DNA of 64,000 bases from Adiantum capillus-veneris (lineage: Eukaryota; Streptophyta; Polypodiopsida; Polypodiales; Pteridaceae): positions 59,112,119 through 59,176,118 of the forward strand of contig CM043952.1 in NCBI GenBank assembly GCA_014529385.2. The letters are read 5' to 3'. Position numbers and translations under genes: made by a program. Positions 22,233 to 32,534 of the stretch are shown here, piece after piece (position 1 is the stretch's first letter; each line of letters begins with the position of its first letter). Under the pieces are notes generated by a model, which was not told the DNA's origin, did no database searches, and saw only the letters and a program-made list of their open reading frames with translations.

Positions 22233-23193
22233 GGCGACACAGTGCAGTGAAAGGAATAGTCAGAAAAATACCTGAGATTGAGAGTACTTGCAAAGTTTAA
22301 TTAGCCTTGCTAATCCCGTCGAAGTCGATATTATCCAAGTCGAAATCGATCCGAAATGTCAGCCGTTTAATTAGCCTTGCTAATCCCATCGATGTCGATA
22401 TTATCCAAGTTGAAATCGATCCTAAATGTCAACCGTGTAGGGAATTCCTTAATCCCTTGTAGCCCAATCGATTATGGGTAGAATTGCATTCGACCGTAAT
22501 CGATTGTGAGAAATAACGTCACTTTGAACTCCCCTTGAGATGCTTTATGAAATCACTGATTTTCTGCAGTTAATACACAGAGAATGTGTGTGGTGTATGT
22601 ACTTGTTGGCCGTGTCGGGATGTCGAGCTTCGTCGAGGCTTCACAAGAGGGAGGGGGTGGTACCCCACTGTGGGTACCGTCCCTTAGCTTGAAAAAAAAA
22701 AAATCGTGGCCACTAACCCCTAATGGGGTTGGACGCCCGTCAGGTATGAAAATCAACTTGCTCACTGGCTATGGCAGCCCGCAGACAGCACGAGGGGTTG
22801 AGCAAAGCTCCCCCCGCCTCGTATGATGGTGTAGGCCGCCTGCTGTGCAGACACGGGAATTGATCCCCACACCGGCGCGATGCCATAGAGCCCGCAAGGG
22901 CACGATTTCGTGCAGTTCTCCGACAGGTTGTTTCTCGCAAGGGATGTTGCCCACGCCTTGGGCCCTGTCGTCCTCCTCACAGGGGGTGAGCTCAACGCCT
23001 CCTTGACCCCGACATGCAAAAAGACATGCAAGAATTGTGTGGCTCCCCTTCTCCACGGCTGTGCCTTCCCAAAAAGGAACCTTGCTCTGATACCAATGTT
23101 AGACAAGGGGAACTAGAACTTAGGAGTCCACCTCCCAACCACCCACTATATAGCATGGCTCCTAGCCCTTTGCCCTAGTTGGACTCCCTTTCC
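22233..23193 (-). other. Gyp-IR leader, canonical primer binding site and LTR end, right arm
   Basis: This is the inverted copy of the left leader, with its own version of the 65-75 bp tandem duplication (about 22300-22436). The primer site TGGTATCAGAGC, complementary to initiator tRNA-Met, is intact on the minus strand at 23084-23095. Beyond it only 97 bp of LTR end (23097-23193, starting TGTTAGAC on the plus strand) remain before similarity stops. So the right arm lacks most of its LTR. Confidence 0.75.
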
Positions 23194-23249
23194 ACACTGC
23201 CTAGCCCGGCCTTGCCCTTGTCTAGTCCGGCCTTGCCGTTGTCTTGACA

Positions 23250-23430
23250 TTACTACCATCGACAAGGGGTACCGGTACCTACTCCATAAGGGGAGAGTTT
23301 GTGTACCGACAGACACAGACATTCGGCGCCAAATTCTTTATGAATGTCATGATAGTCCAAGTGCAGGGGACCCGGGTATTAGAAAAACTTATGCTCTCGT
23401 AGGATGACAGTTTTACTGGCCAGGTATACA
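23250..23430 (+). pseudogene. gypsy integrase zinc-binding fragment
   Basis: One frame reads GYRYLLHKGRVCVPTDTDIR, then LYECHDSPSAGDPGIRKT and FYWPGIHGFV. That is the H2C2 domain N-terminal to gypsy integrase, with one TGA. It is cut on both sides. The upstream sequence is a short CCGGCCTTGCC duplication, and the downstream sequence is fused to a copy of the Gyp-IR leader. It could be the missing downstream part of the same family, since the Gyp-IR arms end in RT. Confidence 0.65.
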
Positions 23431-23435
23431 TGGCT

Positions 23436-23833
23436 TTGTTCACAGCCGTGGAGGAGGGGAGCCACACAATTCTTGCATGTCTTTTTGCATGTCGGGGTCA
23501 AGGAGGCGTGGAGCTCATCCCCTGTGAGGAGGACGACAGGGCCCAAGGCGTGGGCAACATCCCTTGCGAGGAGAAACCACCTGTCGTCGGCGACCTGCAC
23601 AAAATCGTGCCCTTGAGGGCTCTACGGCATCGCGTCGGTGTGGGGATCAATTCCCGTGTCTGCAATAGGCGGCCTACACCATCATACGAGGCGGGGGGAG
23701 CTTTGCTCAACCCCGCACGTTGTCTGCGGGCTGCCATAGCCAGTGAGCAAGGTGATTTTCATACCCGACGGGCGCCCAACCCCATTGGGGGTTAGTGGCC
23801 ACGATTTTTTTCAAGCTAAGGGACGGTACCCTT
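23436..23833 (+). repeat. third copy of the Gyp-IR leader (partial, direct)
   Basis: From AGCCGTGGAGGAGGGGAGCC to CTAAGGGACGGTACC this follows 16335 to about 16720 with few changes. It lies in the plus orientation, just outside the inverted repeat. It lacks the LTR and gag and is joined on its left to an integrase fragment, so it is a rearranged scrap, not an element. Confidence 0.8.
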
Positions 23834-24258
23834 TGCATTAGCATCACACTTCAGCGTTTTGCAGATTCACCACGACGGAACATCAAGAAACATCAGCGTT
23901 TTCAGTTTTTAGCAATCAGTACCCGCAGTAGAACCCCCAAACCTCGCAGATCTCACCTTCCCACAGCAGATCCTCGCCGCACGGTCAGATCCCGCAAAGT
24001 TTGCAGTTTCAGCCCGGAAAACGCAGATTTCAGCATCTGCGTTTTCAGCGCATCGTCGTTGCATCGTCGTCATCACCGTCGTCATCGACATAGAGTCAGA
24101 ATTGAGCAGAGAAAGATTTGCAGATTTCAGCCATTAGCATTCTCAGATTTCAGCCCGTCTCGTCGTCGTCCTCATCGTCGTTGACATGGTCGGCAAGTCC
24201 AAGCATTGTAGAGATTTGTGCAATCATAAGTAGACCGCTCTCGCCATAGACTACTTTT
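23834..24258 (+). repeat. LTR-like fragment rich in GCGTTTT motifs
   Basis: The segment holds repeated CAGCGTTTTGCAG and CAGCGTTTTCAG phrases, then GTGCAATCATAAGTAGACCGC and TCTCGCCAT. It corresponds to about 33000-33560 of the GagPro LTR. It ends where minus-strand GagPro coding sequence begins at about 24262, with no intact terminus on either side. Confidence 0.55.
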
Positions 24259-24261
24259 TAG

Positions 24262-25059
24262 CTTTCCATGAACAATCCGCATACATCCGTGCTCATTCAC
24301 GAGTGAAATGTGCTCAACGTACAATATGTCATGCCTAGGAAAAGGGATCACATAAAGACGCTGACTAAAATACAAGAAACGATCACGAATGAAACACTCG
24401 AATAATGCGTGCGTACTAATCATGCGAACACATAATACTTCCTGTGAGGGTTCTTTGGACCGAGGCTCGAGAGCCAATATCGCTTCTTCTTGAGTGGGTT
24501 CTTTGGACCTTGACTCGAGGGCCAAGATCGGTTCTTCGTGGTTGATTGAATCTGCAATGAGGTTAGCTTCAATAGAGAAAGTATCCACTAACACATCATC
24601 TACGTGAACAATCACATCATCTTCATGCAAATCATCATGCTTGTCATTGTCATCCAAATCATCATGCTTATCATTGTCATGCAAATCATGTGTGTCATGC
24701 TTTGGAGAAGAAGAGACTGGGAGAGTCTCCTTCTCCTGAATCCGTTCAATCTTTGCCTGCATATTTGCAATGAGAGAGGGAGAATGAACAACTTCCTCTC
24801 CACGAATGACAATGGGAGAGTCACTTTTGGCATTGAGAGTGAACGTATTTTCCGCCCAATCAATGAGAGGGTTATACTCACGAAACCATCGAATGCCCAA
24901 AATCATATCACATCTTGAGAGAGGAGAGACAAAAAATTTTCTACGGAAAGTAGCTTGTTGAACTGTAAACAACACACCAGACACTCTTTCGTGATGAGAG
25001 AGTCCATACCGGAAGCAAAGCCAGAGACCTTGAGAGGATATTTCTTGCTAACCTCTAGG
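24262..25059 (-). pseudogene. GagPro element: end of protease and downstream region
   Basis: In minus sense it continues the protease interrupted by hAT-1 and reads CDMILGIRWFREYNPLIDWA, the C-terminal part of a retroviral-type aspartic protease. Beyond lies a low-complexity acidic region with a repeated HDD/NDK motif and a 16-residue tandem repeat (ILALESRSKEPTQE, then ILALEPRSKEPSQE). It ends with FPRHDILYVEHISLVNEHG, which is also found at 31890 on the plus strand. There is no RT motif after the protease. The sequence is truncated at about 24262 against an LTR-like scrap. Confidence 0.7.
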
Positions 25060-25076
25060 CAAGGTAGGATCAACAC

Positions 25077-25150
25077 GTACGTCCGGATCCTTTTCGTACC
25101 GTACGGGTGATCTGTACGGATCCGTATCGTACGGATCGATCCGTACGGTG
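25077..25150. repeat. hAT-1 left subterminal GTACGG repeats
   Basis: Within about 75 bp there are at least six copies of CGTACG, GTACGG or CCGTACG in both orientations. The right end (28605-28676) has a matching cluster. Such clusters are transposase-binding sites in known hAT elements; here that role is inferred. Confidence 0.7.
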
Positions 25151-25321
25151 CTGGTCCTTTTTAAAAAAAAATTCTGCCCCCTTTCCAGCATGAGGGTTTC
25201 GCTAGGCCCAGGCGACCAGTTTTTTGGCCTTATTTTTTAGGCGCTTGCATTGGGTTGCAGAAAACCAGTAACGCAGTCAATTATCTCTGCAGAGAAACAA
25301 AGTGTCACTGTGCAGGTAAAG

Positions 25322-25376
<55 letters not shown>
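25322..25376. repeat. (CT)n microsatellite in hAT-1 5' region
   Basis: A CT run of about 55 bp with one TTT break lies 100 bp before the transposase ATG, probably in the 5' untranslated leader. TCTGTCTCT repeats follow. Confidence 0.95.
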
Positions 25377-25383
<7 letters not shown>

Positions 25384-25479
25384 GTTCTTATTGCAGGCTC
25401 CGGGGCTCCCCCTCTCTGTCTCTCTGTCTCTTTGTCTCACTCGTGTCGCGTGTGTCTTATTGTTTGCGACAGATTCATC

Positions 25480-28178
25480 ATGCCTAAGCCATGCAACCCG
25501 TATTAGAAGGAGCATACCAATGTCATCCGCATTATCAACACTCTAGGCCAAGCGGGTTGCGGCACTCGGCGATGGCAATGCAAGTACTGTAATTTTGAGC
25601 TCACGAGTACAATTTCTCGTGTCGTCAAGCATCTGACGGGCATTGGCACGACCAACAATTGTGGAGGGTGCAAAAAGGTTCCACAGGATATTAGGGACAA
25701 GCTGATTGCGGAGAATTTTCCCGAAGTACCAACACCAAAAGAAAATACAGGTAGCCAGCACACACATGATGCTCTTCATGATGCTCTTATTGGGGATTTT
25801 GGTGGTTCATCTTCCGAGGTTCAAGAGGATCATCCCACTGCTGGTTCTAGTAGAAAGAGGGCTCGAGTTGTGCAGGAGGAGGAAGATCGAGGTGATATGG
25901 ATGCACGTAGGCAAAGCACCTTGCCTTCGTGTGTGAACTCTCTCTCTTGGGTGAAGGAGCGTCAAAAGGTGGTTGAGATGGAGATTGCGCGTACTCTCAT
26001 TGAGTGCAACATCTCCTTCAATGTTTTGAGGACTGAGCAATGGAAGAGGATGGTCCGGGCTATAGCTGATGTTGGTCACACAGATTCATGGGCAGGGGTG
26101 GAGTATAAGAAGATGCGCACTACAATGCTTGATGAGCAGAAGGCTTTGATAGATAAGGCTTTGGTCCCGGTCAAGGCCGGTTGGCAGCAGTTTGGGTGCA
26201 CCATCATATCAGATGGCTGGAGTGATGTTTGTAGGCGGCACATCATTAATATTCTTGTGTCGTCTTGTCTTGGCACATACTTCTTGCGCGCTGTGGATGC
26301 AGGCAAGGCCGGAGAGCACATCAGTGGTGAGTTTATCTTTGGGCACATCAAGAAAGCTATAGATGAGGTTGGGAAGGATAATGTGGTACAGGTTGTGACT
26401 GACAATGCCTCAAATTGTAAACTTATGGGTGAAATGGTCGAGGCAGCTTACCCTCGGATTTCTTGGACTCCATGTGCTGCACATTGTCTTGACTTACTTA
26501 TGGAGGATATAGGCAAGTTGCCTTGGGTATTGCCTATTGTTACAGATGCCACTAAGATGACCACCTTTTTCCGCAAGAAACATCAAGCTTTAGCTATCTT
26601 CAGGAGCCACAGTACACTTGATATCGTGCGACCCTCAAAGACCAGATTTGCTTATATGTATTTAGTGCTACAGAGACTCTTCAAATTGAGGGATCCACTT
26701 CTCCAGACAGTCGTGGACCTGAAGTGGAGATTGATGCATCACTCGCAGACAGAGCCCACTAAATACATACAGCGACGGGTGCTCGATGAGTCCTTTTGGA
26801 CACAGGTTCAGAGTTTGACAGTGGCATTGCAGCCAGTGTATGTGCTTCTTCGAGTCACAGACATGGAGGGCTCTACATTGGGCCTAGTCTATCATCTCTT
26901 CATGGAGATGAAGAGACACCTTACAGAGTGTGTGTCTCTGACACAGACCTGGTAAGTACTTGTCTTTTGAAATCTTCTAGTAGACTTGTTGTCATTTGAA
27001 TTTGCCAATTCAACTTTGTTTTATTGCTGAAAATTTCAGCCGAGATGACATCATGGCCATTGTAGAAAGGAGATGGACTTTCATGAGTCGTCCCATTCAC
27101 GGGATGGCTGCATTGCTTCATCCTTTCTACAAGACGCTAGAGCTTTTCCATGAGAGGACTCTCTTAAAGCTCAAGGATGATTACATCAATATGATGTACC
27201 ACATGGACGATCAGCTGGAGATTGATGCAGAGATGATCAGCTTCATGAACAATCTAGGACCATCCTTTGCTAGAGCTGTGGTGTTGAGGCCAGAGGCTAC
27301 CAAGTTCCCTCTTACATGGTGGCAGAATTATGGGAGACAAGGTCTTCCAACGCTTACACATCTGGCTTTCCGAGTACTTTCACAGGTAATTGAGAATCTT
27401 GAGACTTACAGTTTTTGCACAATGTACTTAGTACTTACTATTGCCATATATTAAATCTCAATGCTCATTGTTGTAGGATTGCTCGGCTGGTGCATGCGAG
27501 CGCAACTGGAGCGCTTATTCCTTGATACATACGAAGATCCGCAATCGTCTCAGCACTTCTCAACTAGAGAAGTTAGTCTATTGCCGAGCAAATATGAGGC
27601 TTGTGCGAGCCTACCACGCTTTGGGAACACCCAAGCAGGTCTACTATTAATTTTCACATGAATGATTGAGTCATGAATCATGATACACTCGGCCATTGAG
27701 TACTTAGTACATACTAAATAATATTTCCTTTGTTTTCATTTTTCAACAGGTGGACCCAACCAAGGTGAAGATGGTGGCAGATCCTGCTGCTATAGAGGAG
27801 GTGGAGGCGCAAATCAGAAATGAGCAGGAGGAGATTATTCGATTGCTTCACAGGGAGTTGGAGAGTGTTGATTGGCGTGTGACGAGGTCACGCGCACGAG
27901 CTTTGGCTATTCCTCTACGTGAGCATGATCCAGATCCAGATAGTGCTCGAAGAGAGAGCATTCGTAAAGGGAAGCTACGTGTTCGTTCTTCTCGGAAACG
28001 GGCAAACGAGGCTGTTCGTCTCATTGAGGCTTCGACAGAGGCAGTAGAGGATGATCTACATGTGGCACAGATGTCCGTGATGGCAGAGCCAGAGTACGAC
28101 GAAGAGGGCAATGTCCTGACGGATGGGGACTTGGTGTCTTCAACAGAGTCTTCATCTGCATCTGATGATGATTTTTGA
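25480..28178 (+). pseudogene. hAT transposase, four exons, with an amber codon at position 9
   Basis: The exons are 25480-26951, 27040-27385, 27477-27638 and 27750-28178. Each border is GT...AG and the frame is kept throughout (803 codons with stop). A BED-type zinc finger starts at about residue 34 (WQCKYCNFEL, then VVKHL). A DUF659 region follows (GCTIISDGWSD near residue 240, then VVTDNASNCKLM), whose aspartates fit the catalytic set. The C-terminal hAT dimerisation motif (ACERNWSAYSLIHTKIRNRL) spans exon 3. Exon 4 encodes a charged tail. The only defect I see is TAG at 25504-25506, codon 9, where related proteins have tryptophan or another residue. Translation starting later would lose little or none of the BED finger, but no in-frame ATG lies between the stop and residue 130. 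Otherwise the gene looks intact. Confidence 0.88.
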
Positions 28179-28604
28179 CGATGGGGCCATCACATGGATG
28201 ATGTGCTAGCTTTGAGCTAGCTATTTAGTGCTTTCTAGTATCTACTACTATATAGATAGACTTTTTGAGTAGGATGGTTTCAGTTATGATGGCTGATGAG
28301 CCTTTTGTTATGGCGTGGGCCTTGTAGGCTATCACCTATGGTACTTTGTCATTTGATGTTTTCAACATTAGTGTGTTCATTGTTATTTCAGATCTCATTT
28401 GACTCTTGAGCCTTGATGTTCTTGTTCAATTATCAATGTCGTCTTAACTTTTAAGTCTCTTGCAGTAGTTACACAGTATGTGGTTGTCTTGTAAAACATG
28501 TCTTTGAATGTCTCTATAAGTTGTTGGCTTCTCTCTTGATTTATATTGGAGAAGTCCTAGAAAATGAGTATTTTGCCGTTTTTTACCAAGAGTACTTATT
28601 TTTA

Positions 28605-28676
28605 CGTACATAAAATTTTTTCCTGTACGGAACAACGTACAGTACGTACATATACGCCACGTACAGTACGTTTGGT
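28605..28676. repeat. hAT-1 right subterminal GTAC repeats
   Basis: TACGTACAT, CTGTACGGAAC, ACGTACAGTACGTACAT and CCACGTACAGTACG occur in tandem just inside the right end and mirror the left cluster. Probable transposase-binding region by analogy with characterised hAT elements. Confidence 0.65.
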
Positions 28677-28693
28677 ACCACCTTGCCTCTAGG

Positions 28694-30240
28694 CGGGCTT
28701 TCTCAACAAGAGAGCGACTGATCATATCATGCATACTACCTGGGTTAAACAATATGACAAAATGCTGCCCCGTCATATGACCATAACATTTAATGAGAGA
28801 ATCTTCAATGGGAGAGTCAGGAGAAACTTGGGGCACACTTGTGTTATCATTAACTGCATTGATAGAGGAAGTGGGTTCGGTGGATTCTTTAGATTCATTC
28901 GATTCAAGCTTAGGACATGTTCTTTTTATGTGACCCTTAATGTGACAATGAAAACAACGACCTTCCTTAGAATAAGTGCTTTGCTCTTCCGACGTGATGT
29001 ATCCTCATAAAATTCCTTGTGCTACCTTTTCATGTGGAGTGAGCTCAGGTTTAGCAATTGTGTTAGCCTTACCCTTACGTTCATTGGATTTTGAGAGACT
29101 GTTGGAAGATTGGTTAGAAGAGTTATCATTCTTACCATTCTTATCGTTCTTACCGTTCTGAGGGTTTTGAGAAGTCTGCGAGGTACTTGTGGAAGTCTTG
29201 TTCTCCTTAGGCTTTCCCTTGTAGTGCTTCATCTCCTGTGCGAGAGCAATCGCTACCGCCTTGTTGAGATCGATTGGATCGAAGACTTCTAGATCAAACT
29301 TGATGTATTCGTCTAACCCAAAAAGGAATGCCTCTTTGCGCTCATCATCCGACTTGCGTAATTGGGTACCTAACTGCAAAACACGATTAGAGAAAGACAT
29401 AACCGGCATACCATTTTGCTCGAGAGCGCGCCAATCGTCCTTCCATCGTGCGAGGTACTGCGGTGGCATAAACCGTGCCTTGAGCTTGTCTTGGAAATCA
29501 GCCCAATTGAAGGAAAGGGGCGTGAATTCGTCGGCTTCCTCTAGGTGCGCGGCTAACTGTGCCTCTTGCCATGTGGTACCAATTGATGGCATCACCGGCA
29601 AGGTATATAGCTGCCGTCAGAACCTTGCTATTCCCTGTTTTCTTAGTTGTCGCAAAATAAGCATTAAATTGATGCAACCATGAATAAATAACCGTAGCAT
29701 CCATCTTACCATCATACTTACTGAAAGTCAACTTCTCTGTGACCGGATTGTTGGATTCCGCATCCCGGCTTGCGCCACTTGAGGAACTACCAACATCTTT
29801 GGCTGGTTCAGATTTTGAGGCAAGAACTTGTCGAACCGATTCTTGAGTGCGGAGGTCTCTTTGAGCCTCCCGATCGGCCTCCAGGGCCGCTCGTCTTGCT
29901 TCTCTTTGAGCCTCCCGATCGGCCTCTTAAGGCCGCTCGTCTTGCTTCAGCTTCCTCTTGTCGTTGTGCTTTTCTTTCTTTTCCTTCATCGCGCTCGCGT
30001 TTCAATGCAATACGAGTGGCTCCTTGTTTTATGGTATTTCTTTCGTTGCGTTCTTCGCGCTCGCGATTCGCTTCTTGTTGTTGAGCCATCATGTCCAACA
30101 TCGACTTGACCATCGCCTCCATGGAAGTTGGTACACTCGTGGCGTAGATGGAGAAGGGGGAGGGTCAGAAAAATCTCTTGGTGGAGAAAACTCTTCGTCG
30201 CCTCTCTCATGCTCATCACCTGTATGCGAAGTATCCATTC
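28694..30240 (-). pseudogene. GagPro element: gag and start of protease
   Basis: In minus sense the gag begins near 30240 (MDTSHTGDEHERGDEEFSPP). It shifts frame near 30130 and passes through a strongly charged coiled-coil-like stretch rich in RERE and EAEARRAA. The gag core reads KLTFSKYDGKMDATVIYSWL and LAGDAINWYH, then shifts near 29580 and continues WADFQDKLKARFMPPQYL to AIALAQEMKHYKG. A CX2CX4HX4C knuckle (CFHCHIKGHIKRTC) lies at about 28915-28960. A protease starts at HFVILFNPGSMHDMIS; the usual Asp-Ser/Thr-Gly is Asn-Pro-Gly, so catalysis is doubtful. hAT-1 cuts it at 28693. The 5' LTR and primer site are at 30694-31878. Confidence 0.8.
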
Positions 30241-30693
30241 CGCTTCCGGTGACGACCATGCACTATGATCTTTGGTTCTTAAGTTCACGAGGAACTTGGG
30301 TTCTTGAGGGTCTTGGGTTCTTGGGTTCTTGAGCGTCTTGAGGTTTTCTTTCGCTTGCAATCTGTGTTTGAGAAGGATCTTCTCTTCACCCGAGTTCTGC
30401 TCTTTTCCGCGTGCGCATCCCTTGGCGGCCTTGCGCTCACACCAAGGTTGCTTTTTCCCACCTCACGTCGATTGGCCGGCTGCTAAGTGCACGGTCCGCT
30501 CTCAATGAGTGAAAAGAGGCACAAGGGGAGGTTGGACAAGCCCTTCTTTCCTGGGATTCCTATCACTCTTCAAAAACACGATTAGGAATCGACACGTCCA
30601 AGCGAACTTGGGTTCGTGCGACCGCAACAAGCAAAAAAAAATCTTGTGATTCTTGTGGTTCTTTCCTTGAGTGATACAGAACACTACCAAAGC

Positions 30694-30705
30694 TCTGATA
30701 CCAAT
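30694..30705 (-). other. primer binding site for initiator tRNA-Met (GagPro element)
   Basis: TGGTATCAGAGC on the minus strand begins one base after the LTR end at 30707. It is complementary to the 3' end of plant initiator tRNA-Met. Confidence 0.85.
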
Positions 30706-30706
30706 G

Positions 30707-31878
30707 TAAGGTGCAACGGAATGAATGTCTGAACTTTGCTCAAGATGAGTGCTCCATAATGTGGTCAAGGTTCCTTTTTGTTCTTATGGAAGGGAGAGCC
30801 TTCCGGTCTTAATGAGAGAGTGCAATGATCATAAACAAAGTGAATGGACACTGTGTGCAAGTGTATGAGACTAAGAGATAGAGAGAGAAGAGAAATACGA
30901 CACCAAAGACGTAAAACCCTCCTCCGAAGGCCCCACTCTCGTCGGCGAGAGTGGTCTACTATTGATTGCACAAATTGGTACAAACTGAATGCATGTGACT
31001 GATGCAAGTCTAGGCTAGATCGATGACGACGACGACAGGGATGGCGAGACCGATGCTATGGCTGAAATCTGCTACTCTTTATTTGCTGTCCCAAAAACGC
31101 TATTGCTGAAATCTGAGGCTGAATGGCTGCTGTCCTAAAAAACGCTAATGGCTGAAATGATCTGACACCAAAATCGTTGATGTGGGCAGGTTCTTAATGG
31201 CTGAAAACTGCTGGTCTTTAGGGCTGAAAACGCCATGCATGTGGGCGATCATGTGATGCTGAAAAACGCCATGCAATGGGAGGGCGATCTGTGGTTCTGG
31301 AAAACGCTAGGGTTGAGAAGGTTTGGCGATGAGATCTTGCTGCAAAACGCTAGTGTTGAGGTCTTCTTGGCAATGGGTATCTGCTGAGGAAAACGCCAAG
31401 CTGATGTTGATGAAAAACGCTAGGGACTGGGACTATCTCGCTTGGAGGAAAAACGTCACCAAAGAAGGTTCTTGTTGAGAAGTTGCCTGTTGAGCACTGG
31501 TGCTCCTGCTGCCTCTTCTGCCAATTAGTGCTAGTCTAGGTTTGCTTATATACAAACTTACTCAATTTGCCCTACCTACTTTCCATCAAAAGTCACTTAA
31601 AAATAATAAGTGAAAAATGTCAAAAATAGGTAAAATAGGCTAAATGCACTGGAAAATTCCCCTGAAGGATTTTGATGGATTCTGTTGGGAATGCTTATGA
31701 TCATGCTGTGTGCAACCAGAGGATATGCATATACACTAAGTGCCTGGGCATGCATGGTCTGCGAACAAACTTACAAAAGTGCCAGAACACTTCTAATCTA
31801 GACTGACTGGACTGACTAAACCCTTGTCGTGCCGTAGCTTGTCCACGGACACATAGGGTTGGATGTGTCACGTGACAC
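30707..31878 (-). repeat. GagPro 5' LTR (minus orientation)
   Basis: In minus sense it starts with the perfect 12-bp palindrome TGTCACGTGACA (31867-31878) and ends ...TTACA before the primer site. The middle contains many AAAACGC/GCGTTTT phrases (31050-31450). Its 1172 bp match the plus-oriented LTR at 32535-33793 in order. The plus-strand sequence just outside its end, at 31881, is internal sequence of a related element. Confidence 0.85.
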
Positions 31879-31880
31879 CT

Positions 31881-32490
31881 AGGCATGACATCTTGTACGT
31901 TGAGCACGTTTTGCTCATGAATGAGCACGGATCTATGCGGATTATTCATGAAAAGCTGACAAGTATGTATTCAAGGAAGTCACATTCCATGTCTCTTCCT
32001 TGGCACGACACAGTCGTAGAAAGAGCACTAGAAAGTATGAGCACCAAGCATGGGCGTTTCCGTTGTGAATTGCCACAGTTAATTGATTTAGATCAACAGG
32101 ACAAGATTCGATCTCGTTGTTTGCGCGTGTGTGGTGAACGGTTTGGCACGCCGTCTATTTGTTCATCTACATTGCATGCACAGTCTTTTAGATAGACGCG
32201 ATTTTTTCCAGTCACTTTACATGGAATAAGTATGTTCAGGTTTTTGTGTTGGAAGTGGTTTTAGAAATTTTCAGCCTCGGAGATTCTTGAAGGATGTAGA
32301 TGCATGACTATAGACGAAGTTGAAGCATTGAAGGAGCCACAAATGACTTTGTGTGGCTTTCGGCGCGGCCCAAAGAAGCAAGCGTTGCAGACCTTTATGA
32401 AGTTCAAGTATCGCACGACTCACACCTCAGAGTGGGCCGGCGAAGAGTCCTCTTCGAGGATTCCGGATGTTGTTGGCGATCTCCCTTGAC
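31881..32490 (+). pseudogene. GagPro element: downstream reading frame before a 3' LTR
   Basis: The first frame reads RHDILYVEHVLLMNEHGSMR and matches the end of 24262-25059. It continues to a TAG near 32195 and is followed by another open piece (MTIDEVEALKEPQMTLCGFR) to 32490. No reverse transcriptase, RNase H or integrase motif is present. A purine tract AAAAGGAGGAGA and the LTR follow directly. The left end is cut by the neighbouring minus-oriented LTR. In this family the protease-containing frame seems to pass straight into this tail and the 3' LTR. Confidence 0.65.
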
Positions 32491-32534
32491 GCCATACAGT
32501 TCGGTACCAGTATCTCACTTTGAAAAGGAGGAGA

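Larger units (their letters stand above)
16203..23193. repeat. large inverted repeat: two 3.15-kb gypsy arms around a 0.68-kb spacer
   Basis: The left arm 16203-19349 is plus-oriented LTR end, leader, gag, protease and early RT. It is matched by 20029-23193 in reverse complement. The arms meet a unique spacer (19350-20028) carrying the rest of RT and the start of RNase H, present only on the left side. The right arm stops inside the RT frame after [10 protein letters not shown], where the left-arm sequence ends in TDANDRAV. The join shows only a tiny overlap (GCA). The first 85 Gag residues of the arms differ at about six positions, so the duplication is not recent or the arms came from two related elements. 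Transcription across it would give a long hairpin RNA. Confidence 0.85.
25060..28685 (+). mobile_element. hAT-superfamily DNA transposon (hAT-1)
   Basis: This 3626-bp element is flanked by perfect 8-bp target duplications CCTCTAGG (25052-25059 and 28686-28693), the length typical of hAT. The ends are short imperfect inverted repeats, CAAGGTAGG on the left and the complement of CAAGGTGGT on the right. Both subterminal regions are full of GTACGG/CGTACG motifs. It carries a four-exon transposase gene with BED finger, DUF659 and C-terminal dimerisation region. It is inserted in the protease of a minus-strand GagPro element and is therefore younger than that element. Confidence 0.95.

Noticed and set aside
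23795-24184. A 129-codon arginine/histidine-rich plus-strand frame
   Set aside because: It overlaps an LTR-like fragment with TCGTCG repeats; the basic composition follows from those repeats.
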